Shown: positions 1 through 5,934 of the stretch, in pieces | Position numbering within the stretch: the first letter of the stretch is position 1 | How the letters are laid out: every line of letters begins with the position of its first letter | DNA from: CAVWDI01 sp046259385 | GTDB taxonomy: Bacteria > Chloroflexota > Anaerolineae > Anaerolineales > UBA4823 | Reading direction: 5' to 3' | NCBI GenBank assembly: GCA_046259385.1 | Contig: JBJYWI010000217.1 | Location: 1 to 7,845 of the forward strand | DNA: 7,845 nucleotides | Notes under the pieces: model-generated | Told to the model about the DNA's origin: nothing | What the model saw: the letters and a program-made list of their open reading frames with translations, nothing else | Databases searched by the model: none | Made by a program: the position numbers and the translations under genes

Positions 1-698
1 AACATATCGTAAATGAAGCGGCAAAGCTTCGATACATGTTTGGCGGTCAATTCACTCTGCCTTTAGTTATTCGAACTGTAAGTGGAGGTGGCCGCCAGTT
101 AGGCGCTACGCATTCACAGACACCAGATGCAATATTTGCACACTTTCCCGGGTTAAAGGTTGTCGCTCCGGGGACACCAGAAGATGCGAAGGGATTGTTG
201 AAATCAGCAATACGGTCAGACGATCCGGTTATGTTTATTGAACATGCAACCCTGTATCAGGTACGAGGCGAGGTTCCAGAAGAAGATTACACGATTCCGA
301 TAGGCACATCCAATATTCACCGTGAAGGATCAGATGTGACAATTATCACCTACAGCAAAATGCTTGAAGTTTCTACAAAAGCGTCAAAACAATTAGAAGA
401 CGAAGGTATAGATGTTGAAATTATTGACTTGCGCACATTGCGTCCTCTGGACATGGAACCTGTGATCAAATCTTTTAAAAAAACCAACCGGGCAGTTATC
501 GTTGAAGAAGGATGGCGTTCCTACGGGATAGGTTCTGAGGTCACATCACGTATTGTAGAAATTGCATTTGATTATATAGATGCTCCGATTAAACGGGTTG
601 CCCAAAAAGAAGTTCCATTACCATATAATCGAGAATTAGAACAATCTGCACTCCCTCAAGTTGAAGACGTCGTTAATGCTGTGAAGGAGGTTTTGTAA
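1..698 (+). CDS. pdhB: Pyruvate (2-oxoacid) dehydrogenase E1 component, beta subunit, 3' part
   Basis: Partial gene: the reading frame is open from base 3, so the true start lies before the window. About 231 of the usual ~325 residues are present. With the alpha subunit, the E1 beta subunit forms the thiamine-diphosphate enzyme that decarboxylates pyruvate and reductively acetylates the lipoyl group of E2. The visible sequence is typical of the transketolase-like beta family: NEAAKLRYMFGGQ, the GGGRQLGATHSQ loop, PGLKVVAPGTPEDAKGLL, and then the C-terminal transketolase domain with DLRTLRPLD and VIVEEGWRSYGIGSEV. The tail QSALPQVEDVVNAVKEVL is also usual. The stop codon overlaps the start of the E2 gene (TAATG at 696-700), and the E2 Shine-Dalgarno GAAGGAGG lies inside this gene, so translation is probably coupled. 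Acetoin or branched-chain 2-oxoacid dehydrogenase beta subunits look similar, so the exact substrate is inferred. Confidence 0.93.
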   Translation, partial: HIVNEAAKLRYMFGGQFTLPLVIRTVSGGGRQLGATHSQTPDAIFAHFPGLKVVAPGTPEDAKGLLKSAIRSDDPVMFIEHATLYQVRGEVPEEDYTIPIGTSNIHREGSDVTIITYSKMLEVSTKASKQLEDEGIDVEIIDLRTLRPLDMEPVIKSFKKTNRAVIVEEGWRSYGIGSEVTSRIVEIAFDYIDAPIKRVAQKEVPLPYNRELEQSALPQVEDVVNAVKEVL

Positions 699-1984
699 TG
701 GCGGATATTGTAACAATGCCCAAACTGGGTTTTGACATGGCGGAAGGCACTCTGGTTAGATGGGTTGTACAGGAAGGCGAGCCAGTATCTAAAGGTGCAG
801 TTCTAGCAGAAATTGAGACGGATAAAGCCACTGTTGAAGTCGAATCCCACCATGAGGGTTACCTCTATCAGCACCTAACACAAGTTGGAGAAATTGTGCC
901 AATCAATACACCAATCGCAATTATTGCAGAAAAAGGTGAAGAAGTTGATATAAATCAACTCCTTGGGGATGAGATTACAGAGAAACCCACAATAAAACCC
1001 GAGCAGGACATAACGTTGGCAGAAAAGACAGCGGAAATTACTCCCCAAAATGTTACAAAAGAAAATGATGAGCGGTTACCAGGCGGTTTGAAGGCTTCTC
1101 CGCTGGCGAGGAGAATTTCGAGCGAAATGGGAATTGATCTGAATAAGGTTGCCGGAACTGGTGCGGGAGGTCGAATAACCAAAAAGGATGTGCAGCAATA
1201 CATCACAACATCAGCAGACACACGACCTAAAATGGCAGAAAAAGCTAGAGAGGTGAAACCTATGCTGGCTGCTACTTCCATTTCTCCAAAAGAGACAAAA
1301 ATCATTCCCCTCAACCGTTTGCGAGCAGCGATTGGCAAACGAATGACTGAAGCCAAACAGCAAACACCGCATTTCTATGTAACGCACCTGTACGAGATGG
1401 AAAAACTTTTTGACCTCCGAAAACAGTATAACGAATTGCTCCCAGAGGAAGAAAAAACTTCAGTCAATGATTACATTGTTAAAGCGGTTGCACTTGCATT
1501 GCGGGAGTATCCAAACTTAAATGCTTCCATTGACGAAGATAATGTCATCCAACACGGAGACATTAATATCGGTATCGCAGTAGCTGTTGAAGGAGGACTG
1601 CTTACAGTGGTATGTAAAAACGCAGACTTAAAAACCATCCAACAGATTGGAATAGATACCCGTGAAATGGTGAGTCGAGCACGTGAAGGTAAGGTAAAAC
1701 CTGATGATATTGAAGGTTCCACATTCACTGTGAGTAACATGGGAATGTATGATGTCGAACATTTCACTGCAATCATAAATCCTCCAGAGGCAGCCATCCT
1801 GGCTGTCGGGTCTGCGAGGGAGGTGCCGGTTGTAAAGGGAGGTGACATTGCGAAAAGTCTACAATTGAAAGCCACCATTTCCGTCGACCACCGGGTAAGT
1901 GATGGGGCGGAAGCTGCAAGATTCCTTCAATCACTGGCTGGATATTTAGAGAATCCGCTACGTTTATTTCTCCTTGGGAAATGA
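698..1984 (+). CDS. pdhC: Dihydrolipoamide acetyltransferase (E2) of a 2-oxoacid dehydrogenase complex
   Basis: Complete 428-residue protein. E2 forms the core of the complex and carries the acyl group on its swinging lipoyl arm from E1 to coenzyme A. The N-terminal lipoyl domain is at about residues 2-80, with the lipoylated lysine at K43 in ETDKATVEVES. A charged linker follows, then the peripheral E1/E3-binding domain at about 131-168 (ASPLARRISSEMGIDLNKVAGTG). A second linker leads to the catalytic acyltransferase domain from about residue 203 to the end. The active-site signature HRVSDG (H398, D402) and SNMGMYDVEHFTAIINPP are intact. There is one lipoyl domain, as in most bacterial E2s outside the proteobacterial multi-domain forms. 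The ATG overlaps the E1 beta stop codon and has a strong Shine-Dalgarno (AGGAGG, 685-690). The partner E1 beta suggests pyruvate, but acetoin or branched-chain substrates are not excluded. E3 is not encoded nearby. Confidence 0.95.
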   Translation: MADIVTMPKLGFDMAEGTLVRWVVQEGEPVSKGAVLAEIETDKATVEVESHHEGYLYQHLTQVGEIVPINTPIAIIAEKGEEVDINQLLGDEITEKPTIKPEQDITLAEKTAEITPQNVTKENDERLPGGLKASPLARRISSEMGIDLNKVAGTGAGGRITKKDVQQYITTSADTRPKMAEKAREVKPMLAATSISPKETKIIPLNRLRAAIGKRMTEAKQQTPHFYVTHLYEMEKLFDLRKQYNELLPEEEKTSVNDYIVKAVALALREYPNLNASIDEDNVIQHGDINIGIAVAVEGGLLTVVCKNADLKTIQQIGIDTREMVSRAREGKVKPDDIEGSTFTVSNMGMYDVEHFTAIINPPEAAILAVGSAREVPVVKGGDIAKSLQLKATISVDHRVSDGAEAARFLQSLAGYLENPLRLFLLGK

Positions 1985-2010
1985 AACAATAAATTGCTGA
2001 CTTTTATAAA

Positions 2011-2601
2011 ATGCACACAGCAGAATACGAACTAAAGTATTTAGAAACTGCCAGCCAACAACTTGAAAAGTATCTACTATCTGATGTTCTCTATTGGCCT
2101 GTAGGGATCAGCCAGCCTGAAGGTTTACCTCCATATCCAAGATTGACAATCGGTGGAATTTTACTTGCAGAATTGCATGCTGATGTAACATGCCAAAATA
2201 ATAACGAAAAATCGCGGTTAATATATATCAAAGCTGAGATTGAAAATGTGCGATCATCCTGGGGAGTTTTTTGGGATAAGAAAGGGGTGCGCGAATTTAA
2301 TTCCCGCATGAATCTCTGGAAAAATTTTCTGGAAGACTATCAAGAAAATCCTTCAAGCCAATTTGATCGATACGCTTATGAAACCAGACACCGTGTTCAG
2401 CTGGAACTGCTGCAGGAGGATATTTCAATAAATAGGAATTCGCTTGAACTCCTCGCTGTACTGGACAAAAAATTATTATCCTTTTTTAGGTCGGGGAATT
2501 TTATTTGGGAAAAAGATTTGATGAATGCCTATCCACCAGGTCCCTACTGGTTTTTATATGGCAGCTTGCCAGAATTTAAGACTGGTACAGAATTTAAATA
2601 A
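2011..2601 (+). CDS. Hypothetical protein of 196 residues, downstream of E2
   Basis: I do not recognise this family. The frame is open from a stop at 1990-1992. ATG 2011 is the only standard start near its beginning and lies 26 nt after the E2 stop. No clear Shine-Dalgarno precedes it, so it may be translated weakly or by coupling. The product looks soluble, with no signal peptide or membrane segment. It is rich in aromatic residues, with LYWPVGISQPEGLPPYPRLT near residues 27-46, a mixed-charge helical middle (EIENVRSSWGVFWDKKGVREF, then RYAYETRHRVQLELLQED) and a Pro/Tyr/Trp-rich C-terminus (YPPGPYWFLYG). The ordered protein-like composition and position directly after pdhC support a real gene, probably in the same transcript. 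A link to the dehydrogenase complex would be guilt by association only. Confidence 0.75.
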   Translation: MHTAEYELKYLETASQQLEKYLLSDVLYWPVGISQPEGLPPYPRLTIGGILLAELHADVTCQNNNEKSRLIYIKAEIENVRSSWGVFWDKKGVREFNSRMNLWKNFLEDYQENPSSQFDRYAYETRHRVQLELLQEDISINRNSLELLAVLDKKLLSFFRSGNFIWEKDLMNAYPPGPYWFLYGSLPEFKTGTEFK

Positions 2602-2662
2602 ACAATATCTCACACGCAAATCGCACAAATCAAATTATCAGAGGGGAAAAATAGGCAACAAG

Positions 2663-2686
2663 AAAAATTCTTCTTATAAGGAAGAA
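2663..2686 (-). terminator. Weak candidate rho-independent terminator after the opine-dehydrogenase-like gene
   Basis: Read on the minus strand, TTCTTC and GAAGAA form a 6-bp stem around a 7-nt loop, followed at once by five T residues (2663-2667). It lies about 110 nt past the stop of the minus-strand gene. The stem is AT-rich and short, so its efficiency is doubtful. A still weaker option sits at the stop codon itself: TGAGG/CCTCA followed by T6 at 2773-2778. No terminator is visible for the plus-strand operon in this convergent gap. The rest of 2602-2794 is AT-rich with no convincing gene. Confidence 0.35.
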
Positions 2687-2794
2687 CAGAAATCATTTTA
2701 CTTTAACAAATTATATTCTAACTTTCCTCATAGGAAAATAAACACAACAATCAACTGATGATCCAATTGATTAAAAAATTGAGGAGTAATCCGT

Positions 2795-3895
2795 TTATTT
2801 GCCCTCATTTACAAACTGGGTGAGTTCCGTTACGCTGAGATGATCAATTCCTAATTTTCTTAATGTTCTTCCCCTTCGCCAGTAATCAGTTCTATGCACA
2901 ATACAGGCAATTTTAATTATGCTGTCAATACCTCTGATCGAAACCCCGTACTGCTGCGCAAGGGAGGCAATCGGAACCAGACTCATAGGAACGTCTTCAA
3001 ATATATAACGGTGGTTCAAAGTTCTGGGAGCCAAAATCCCAATATAACCTGGTTGGTTGTGAATGGCTTCAAACAGGTCAGAACCGGTAGTGTTATATGC
3101 TAATTTTAACCACTCCATCGATGTTCGCGCTCTTATACCAAGAGCCGAAGCAACCGTTACCCTTTCCCTGTCCAAAACCTCCAGTACTCTTGCGACCGAT
3201 GGAGTAACCCCATCAATATAAAACTGAAATTCACCATGTGTTGATTCAATCCTGCCGGCATTCAATAAAGTTAAGGCTGGGTGGAATATCGCCCCCATAT
3301 TGTTTAGACCGGTATGCAAAACATTTATTCCATCGATGAATTGTGGATAAACAGGTCTGATGGCATCGAGAACATCTTTTGTTCGATTGGATGGTAAGGC
3401 TGCCAGAGGTACTGCTTCTTTTATCCTGAATATTCTTGCCTGCGCGGGTCCTTCAGAACGGCTTGCATATAAAAAAGTCTCTGCTTCAGCAACAGTAAAA
3501 TCTACTTGAGATCCTGAAGCTCTTAGGACATTATAGAATTCAATTGCACCACAGGTCCTGCCTGGATGTAGGATAATTATCTGACCTTTCTTAATAAATG
3601 GCGCAATTGCTCGGGCTATATCTGCGTGTGCGGATGATGGAACAACCACCATGATCACTTCAGCATTTTGAATCGCCTCTTCAATGTCTGAAGTTATTAT
3701 TTGAATCTCAGCAAAACCGCGTGGTCCTCCTTCAAAACTGTCCAATTCTATTCCACCTCTGGCTGCAATACCTACAATGTGCTCCTCAGATCGATTATAT
3801 TGAACAACATCAACGCCCAATAAACTTAAATGGGCTGCCATCGCTTTTCCCCCATGTCCTGCGCCAATGACTGTATATCTGGAAGGAATTCCCAT
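2795..3895 (-). CDS. NAD/NADP octopine/nopaline dehydrogenase family protein
   Basis: Complete 366-residue protein, about the usual length for opine-type dehydrogenases. The N-terminal Rossmann fold (about residues 6-180) shows the dinucleotide-binding motif VIGAGHGGKAMA (9-20) and a second strand with AEVIMVVVPSSAHADIA. The all-helical C-terminal domain contains NNMGAIFHPALTLLNAGRIE (198-217), where H205 matches the catalytic histidine region of octopine and CENDH-type enzymes. Family members reductively couple an amino acid to a 2-oxoacid, or run the reverse oxidation, using NAD(P)H. Many are of unknown substrate, so no substrate is claimed. The start is supported by GGAGG four bases upstream (3900-3904). 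The gene follows trpB2 on the same strand with a 102-nt gap, so it may share the T-box-controlled transcript. The gap also contains an inverted repeat and a possible promoter of its own. Confidence 0.88.
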   Translation of the reverse strand: MGIPSRYTVIGAGHGGKAMAAHLSLLGVDVVQYNRSEEHIVGIAARGGIELDSFEGGPRGFAEIQIITSDIEEAIQNAEVIMVVVPSSAHADIARAIAPFIKKGQIIILHPGRTCGAIEFYNVLRASGSQVDFTVAEAETFLYASRSEGPAQARIFRIKEAVPLAALPSNRTKDVLDAIRPVYPQFIDGINVLHTGLNNMGAIFHPALTLLNAGRIESTHGEFQFYIDGVTPSVARVLEVLDRERVTVASALGIRARTSMEWLKLAYNTTGSDLFEAIHNQPGYIGILAPRTLNHRYIFEDVPMSLVPIASLAQQYGVSIRGIDSIIKIACIVHRTDYWRRGRTLRKLGIDHLSVTELTQFVNEGK

Positions 3896-3923
3896 GAAAC
3901 CTCCAAAGTATTAATATGAATAT

Positions 3924-3956
3924 CTGCCATACATTGTACACAAAAATGTATGGCAG
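3924..3956. repeat. Perfect 11-bp inverted repeat between trpB2 and the dehydrogenase gene
   Basis: CTGCCATACAT (3924-3934) and ATGTATGGCAG (3946-3956) are exact reverse complements separated by 11 nt. In RNA they form a stable hairpin. Neither side is followed by a real T tract, so it is not a standard intrinsic terminator. It could be an operator, an mRNA processing or stabilising hairpin, or a weak terminator for trpB2. The arms surround a possible -10 element. Confidence 0.75.
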
Positions 3957-3961
3957 GTAAA
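3933..3961 (-). promoter_or_regulatory. Possible sigma-70-type promoter for the dehydrogenase gene
   Basis: On the minus strand TTTACC (-35, 3956-3961, four of six matches to TTGACA) is separated by exactly 17 bp from TACAAT (-10, 3933-3938, five of six matches to TATAAT). The -10 falls in the spacer and edge of the 11-bp inverted repeat. A protein bound to the repeat would therefore block it. The prediction rests on sequence match only. Confidence 0.35.
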
Positions 3962-3997
3962 TCAGAAAGGAGAAGACGCAAATAAAATACGATGGTC

Positions 3998-5362
3998 TTA
4001 CATTTCAGGAACCTCGGGTAACTCCTTTAAAGCAGCCTGTACGGCTTTTTCTGGATATTCATAATCCTGAAGCTTACCCGCTAAATACGCCTCATAGGCA
4101 GACATATCAAAGTGTCCATGACCACTGTGCGCAAGCAGGATAGTTTTGGCTTCACCAGTCTCTTTGCATTTGAGAGCTTCATCAATAACCACTCTGATCG
4201 CGTGATCTGTTTCCGGTGCGCTGATAATTCCCTCAGTGCGGGCGAAGGTCACCCCGGCTTCGAATGTAGCCAGTTGAGGAACTGCCCTTGCCTCCACAAA
4301 GCCAAGTTTGTGAAGATGGCAGATAATGGGTGCCATGCCGTGATAGCGGAGTCCTCCAGCATGAACCGGCGGGGGCACGAAGCCGTGCCCGAGCGTATAC
4401 ATCAAGGCGATCGGAGCCATTCCAGCAACATCACCGTAGTCCCATGCGTAAAGTCCTTTAGTCACTGTAGGGCAGCTCTCCGGCTCTACATTAATGATTC
4501 GTAAATCTGGCTTGGTGCCGTCAATTTTGTCCTTCACAAAAGGCAGGAACATTCCCGCAAAGTTAGAGCCGCCACCAATGCAACCAATGATAATATCGGG
4601 ATAAGCATCAGCCTTCTCTAACATCGCTTTCTTTGCCTCAAGACCGATGATCGTCTGGTGTAGCAGCACATGATTGAGCACGCTTCCCAGGGAATACATG
4701 GTATCATCCCGAGAGGCGGCATCACTTACAGCTTCACTAATGGCAATGCCGAGGCTGCCTGGAGATTCGGGATCATTTGATAAAATGCTGCGTCCGATCT
4801 CGGTTTCCTCGCTGGGGCTTGCGACACACTTAGCTCCCCAGGTCTCCATCAGGACTCGGCGATAAGGTTTTTGCTGGTAGCTGATCTTCACCATGTAAAC
4901 CTTAAGCTCGATACCAAAGAACATGCAACCCATCGAAAGCGCACTGCCCCATTGACCAGCGCCCGTCTCAGTAGTCAGGCGCTTCACCCCAGCCTTTTTG
5001 TTGTAATAAGCCTGGGCTATGGCTGTGTTCGGCTTGTGGCTGCCCGCCTGGCTGGTTCCTTCGTATTTGAAGAAAATCTTAGCAGGAGTGTCTAGGGCTT
5101 TTTCAAGCCGGTATGCCCGGTGCACAGTGGTTGGCCTCCAGGTATGGTAAACATCCTGAATTTCCTCAGGGATTTCAATCCAGCGTTCCTTACTGAACTC
5201 CTGTTTGTTAAGCTCATCACAAAACAGGGGCGGCGGTAGAATAGTTGGCTGCTTAGTGACAGGGTGGAGTAGAGGGGGCAAAGGCTCCGGTAGGTCAGCC
5301 TGAATGTTGTACCAAGAGGTCGGCATCTCTTTCTCATCAAGTAAAAATCGGGTTCTTTCCAT
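3998..5362 (-). CDS. trpB2: Tryptophan synthase beta-like protein, stand-alone TrpB2 type
   Basis: Complete 454-residue fold-type II PLP enzyme. The long N-terminal extension (MPTSWYNIQADLPEPLPPLLHP) and HTWRPTTVHRAYRLEKAL are hallmarks of the TrpB2 group rather than the ~400-residue TrpB1. The PLP lysine is K110 in GSHKPNTA. The catalytic glutamate is E132 in ETGAGQWGS, and the phosphate-binding loop is GGGSN (263-267). The C-terminal part has LLAHSGHGHFD. TrpB enzymes condense indole with serine to give tryptophan, and TrpB2 often works without TrpA as an indole-salvage enzyme. No trpA or other trp gene is in this window. The start is supported by GGAGG seven bases upstream (5370-5374). Expression is under a tryptophan T-box leader, which fits a role in tryptophan supply. 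Hand-counted samples show 52-57% GC against 40-45% in neighbouring genes. Confidence 0.95.
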   Translation of the reverse strand: MERTRFLLDEKEMPTSWYNIQADLPEPLPPLLHPVTKQPTILPPPLFCDELNKQEFSKERWIEIPEEIQDVYHTWRPTTVHRAYRLEKALDTPAKIFFKYEGTSQAGSHKPNTAIAQAYYNKKAGVKRLTTETGAGQWGSALSMGCMFFGIELKVYMVKISYQQKPYRRVLMETWGAKCVASPSEETEIGRSILSNDPESPGSLGIAISEAVSDAASRDDTMYSLGSVLNHVLLHQTIIGLEAKKAMLEKADAYPDIIIGCIGGGSNFAGMFLPFVKDKIDGTKPDLRIINVEPESCPTVTKGLYAWDYGDVAGMAPIALMYTLGHGFVPPPVHAGGLRYHGMAPIICHLHKLGFVEARAVPQLATFEAGVTFARTEGIISAPETDHAIRVVIDEALKCKETGEAKTILLAHSGHGHFDMSAYEAYLAGKLQDYEYPEKAVQAALKELPEVPEM

Positions 5363-5503
5363 TTTTTTTCCTCCATTATTTGTAGTTATTGCCTTGTAAT
5401 AATGTTTAATCTACCTGTAGTATTTCTCAATCGAAAAATATGAATTGATTCGATGTTAATTTACGGTTTTATAGAGTCGTCGATAGTAACCTCCTCATTA
5501 AAT

Positions 5504-5532
5504 AAAAACGTTCGTCCTCTTGGGGACGAACG
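5504..5532 (-). terminator. Intrinsic terminator of the T-box riboswitch
   Basis: On the minus strand CGTTCGTCC and GGACGAACG form a 9-bp stem with a CCAAGA loop, followed by TTTTT (5504-5508) and ATTT. The 5' arm contains CGTCCCC (5522-5528), which can instead pair with the T-box (GGGG and ACG) to form the antiterminator. The two structures are mutually exclusive, as expected of the switch. Confidence 0.92.
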
Positions 5533-5572
5533 CTTATGGTCCGTGGTGCCACCCCGATTAGGTTTGCCAAAT

Positions 5573-5600
5573 AAAAAACCCCGCCAGTGCTGCGACGGGG
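5573..5600 (-). terminator. Second terminator-like hairpin inside the T-box leader (stem III position)
   Basis: On the minus strand CCCCGTC (5594-5600) pairs with GGCGGGG (5579-5585; one T-G wobble) around an 8-nt loop and is followed directly by TTTTTT (5573-5578) and ATTT. It has the full form of an intrinsic terminator but lies about 18 nt upstream of the T-box antiterminator, where stem III normally sits. Its CCCCG arm could also pair with CGGGG of the T-box (5552-5556). Whether it ends transcription is unknown. Confidence 0.6.
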
Positions 5601-5658
5601 AAGAAGGCCAGCCTCACTCGAGAGAGTACGGCAATTTTATAAATTACTTAACATATTC

Positions 5659-5683
5659 CCGCAATTTATTGCGGCTAAATTGC
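5659..5683 (-). other. Two mutually exclusive hairpins in the T-box leader spacer
   Basis: On the minus strand CCGCAA/TTGCGG (5659-5674, TAAA loop) is a perfect 6-bp hairpin. GCAATTTA (5676-5683) can alternatively pair over 8 bp with TAAATTGC (5661-5668), using part of the same bases. Both lie in the unusually long stretch between the F-box-like motif and stem III. A role is not known. Confidence 0.5.
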
Positions 5684-5887
5684 TTATACCCTTTGCCTTG
5701 ATAACGGTGGCATCTCCGGCACAGACTAATTGTTCTCCTCAACAATTCAGGAAACCGTTCGCCCTGCCACTCAAAGGTCCATTCGATGCTGTCGCATGGA
5801 TGGGATTCTCACCATCTCCCATTCTCTGGACCACCGTTGCAGCATTTACTCGTCCTTATCACAGTGTTAATTGTTAAATTGAATTGG

Positions 5888-5915
5888 ATTATATTCAAAA
5901 GGTTGATTTTGTCAA
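5888..5915 (-). promoter_or_regulatory. Consensus sigma-70 promoter driving the T-box leader and trpB2
   Basis: The minus strand shows an exact TTGACA (5910-5915) and an exact TATAAT (5888-5893) separated by 16 bp. Transcription is expected to start near 5881-5882, just before stem I of the T-box. The -35 lies about 20 bp past the thyA stop codon, so trpB2 has its own strong promoter even though it follows thyA on the same strand. Confidence 0.85.
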
Positions 5916-5934
5916 GCGATTTATCTGCCTTTGT

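Larger units (their letters stand above)
5504..5881 (-). promoter_or_regulatory. Tryptophan-specific T-box riboswitch leader of trpB2
   Basis: T-box leaders bind a matching uncharged tRNA and then let transcription continue. Stem I, read on the minus strand, has GGTCC, the AGAGA loop element, a GGTGAGAATCCC distal part, and GAA-TGG-ACC-TTTGAG on its 3' side. The specifier is TGG (5779-5781), the Trp codon. An F-box-like CCGTTAT follows near 5701-5707 after a stem closed by GTGGCA/TGCCAC. The T-box itself is GGGGTGGCACCACGG (5541-5555). GGGG pairs with CCCC (5522-5525) and ACG with CGT (5526-5528), leaving the 7-nt bulge TGGCACC. The bulge bases TGGC (5548-5551) can pair with GCCA, the acceptor end of a tRNA with discriminator G73, as bacterial tRNA-Trp has. 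The transcript start near 5881 is inferred from the promoter. About 140 nt separate the terminator from the trpB2 start. Confidence 0.93.

Noticed and set aside
955..1878. Two minus-strand open frames opposite the E2 gene (955-1356 and 1471-1878)
   Set aside because: They lie wholly antisense to a well-supported E2 and their products show no family-like motifs.
2525..2758. Plus-strand open frame overlapping the end of the hypothetical gene
   Set aside because: Low-complexity Lys/Asn/Ser-rich translation from AT-rich spacer; it starts inside another gene and has no ribosome site.
2748..2772. AATCAA/TTGATT inverted repeat as terminator for the plus-strand operon
   Set aside because: Only a 6-bp AT stem with a large loop and no T tract on the plus strand.
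3965..4020. Short plus-strand frame (nine codons from ATG at 3991) after an AAAGGAG
   Set aside because: Too short and antisense to the 3' end of trpB2; the Shine-Dalgarno-like match is probably chance.
4112..5095. Plus-strand open frames across trpB2
   Set aside because: Shadows of a complete, motif-intact TrpB2 on the other strand.
5405..5460. Internal promoter for trpB2 after the T-box terminator (TTGAGA with a TAAACA -10)
   Set aside because: The -10 matches only three of six positions; the consensus promoter at 5888-5915 explains expression.
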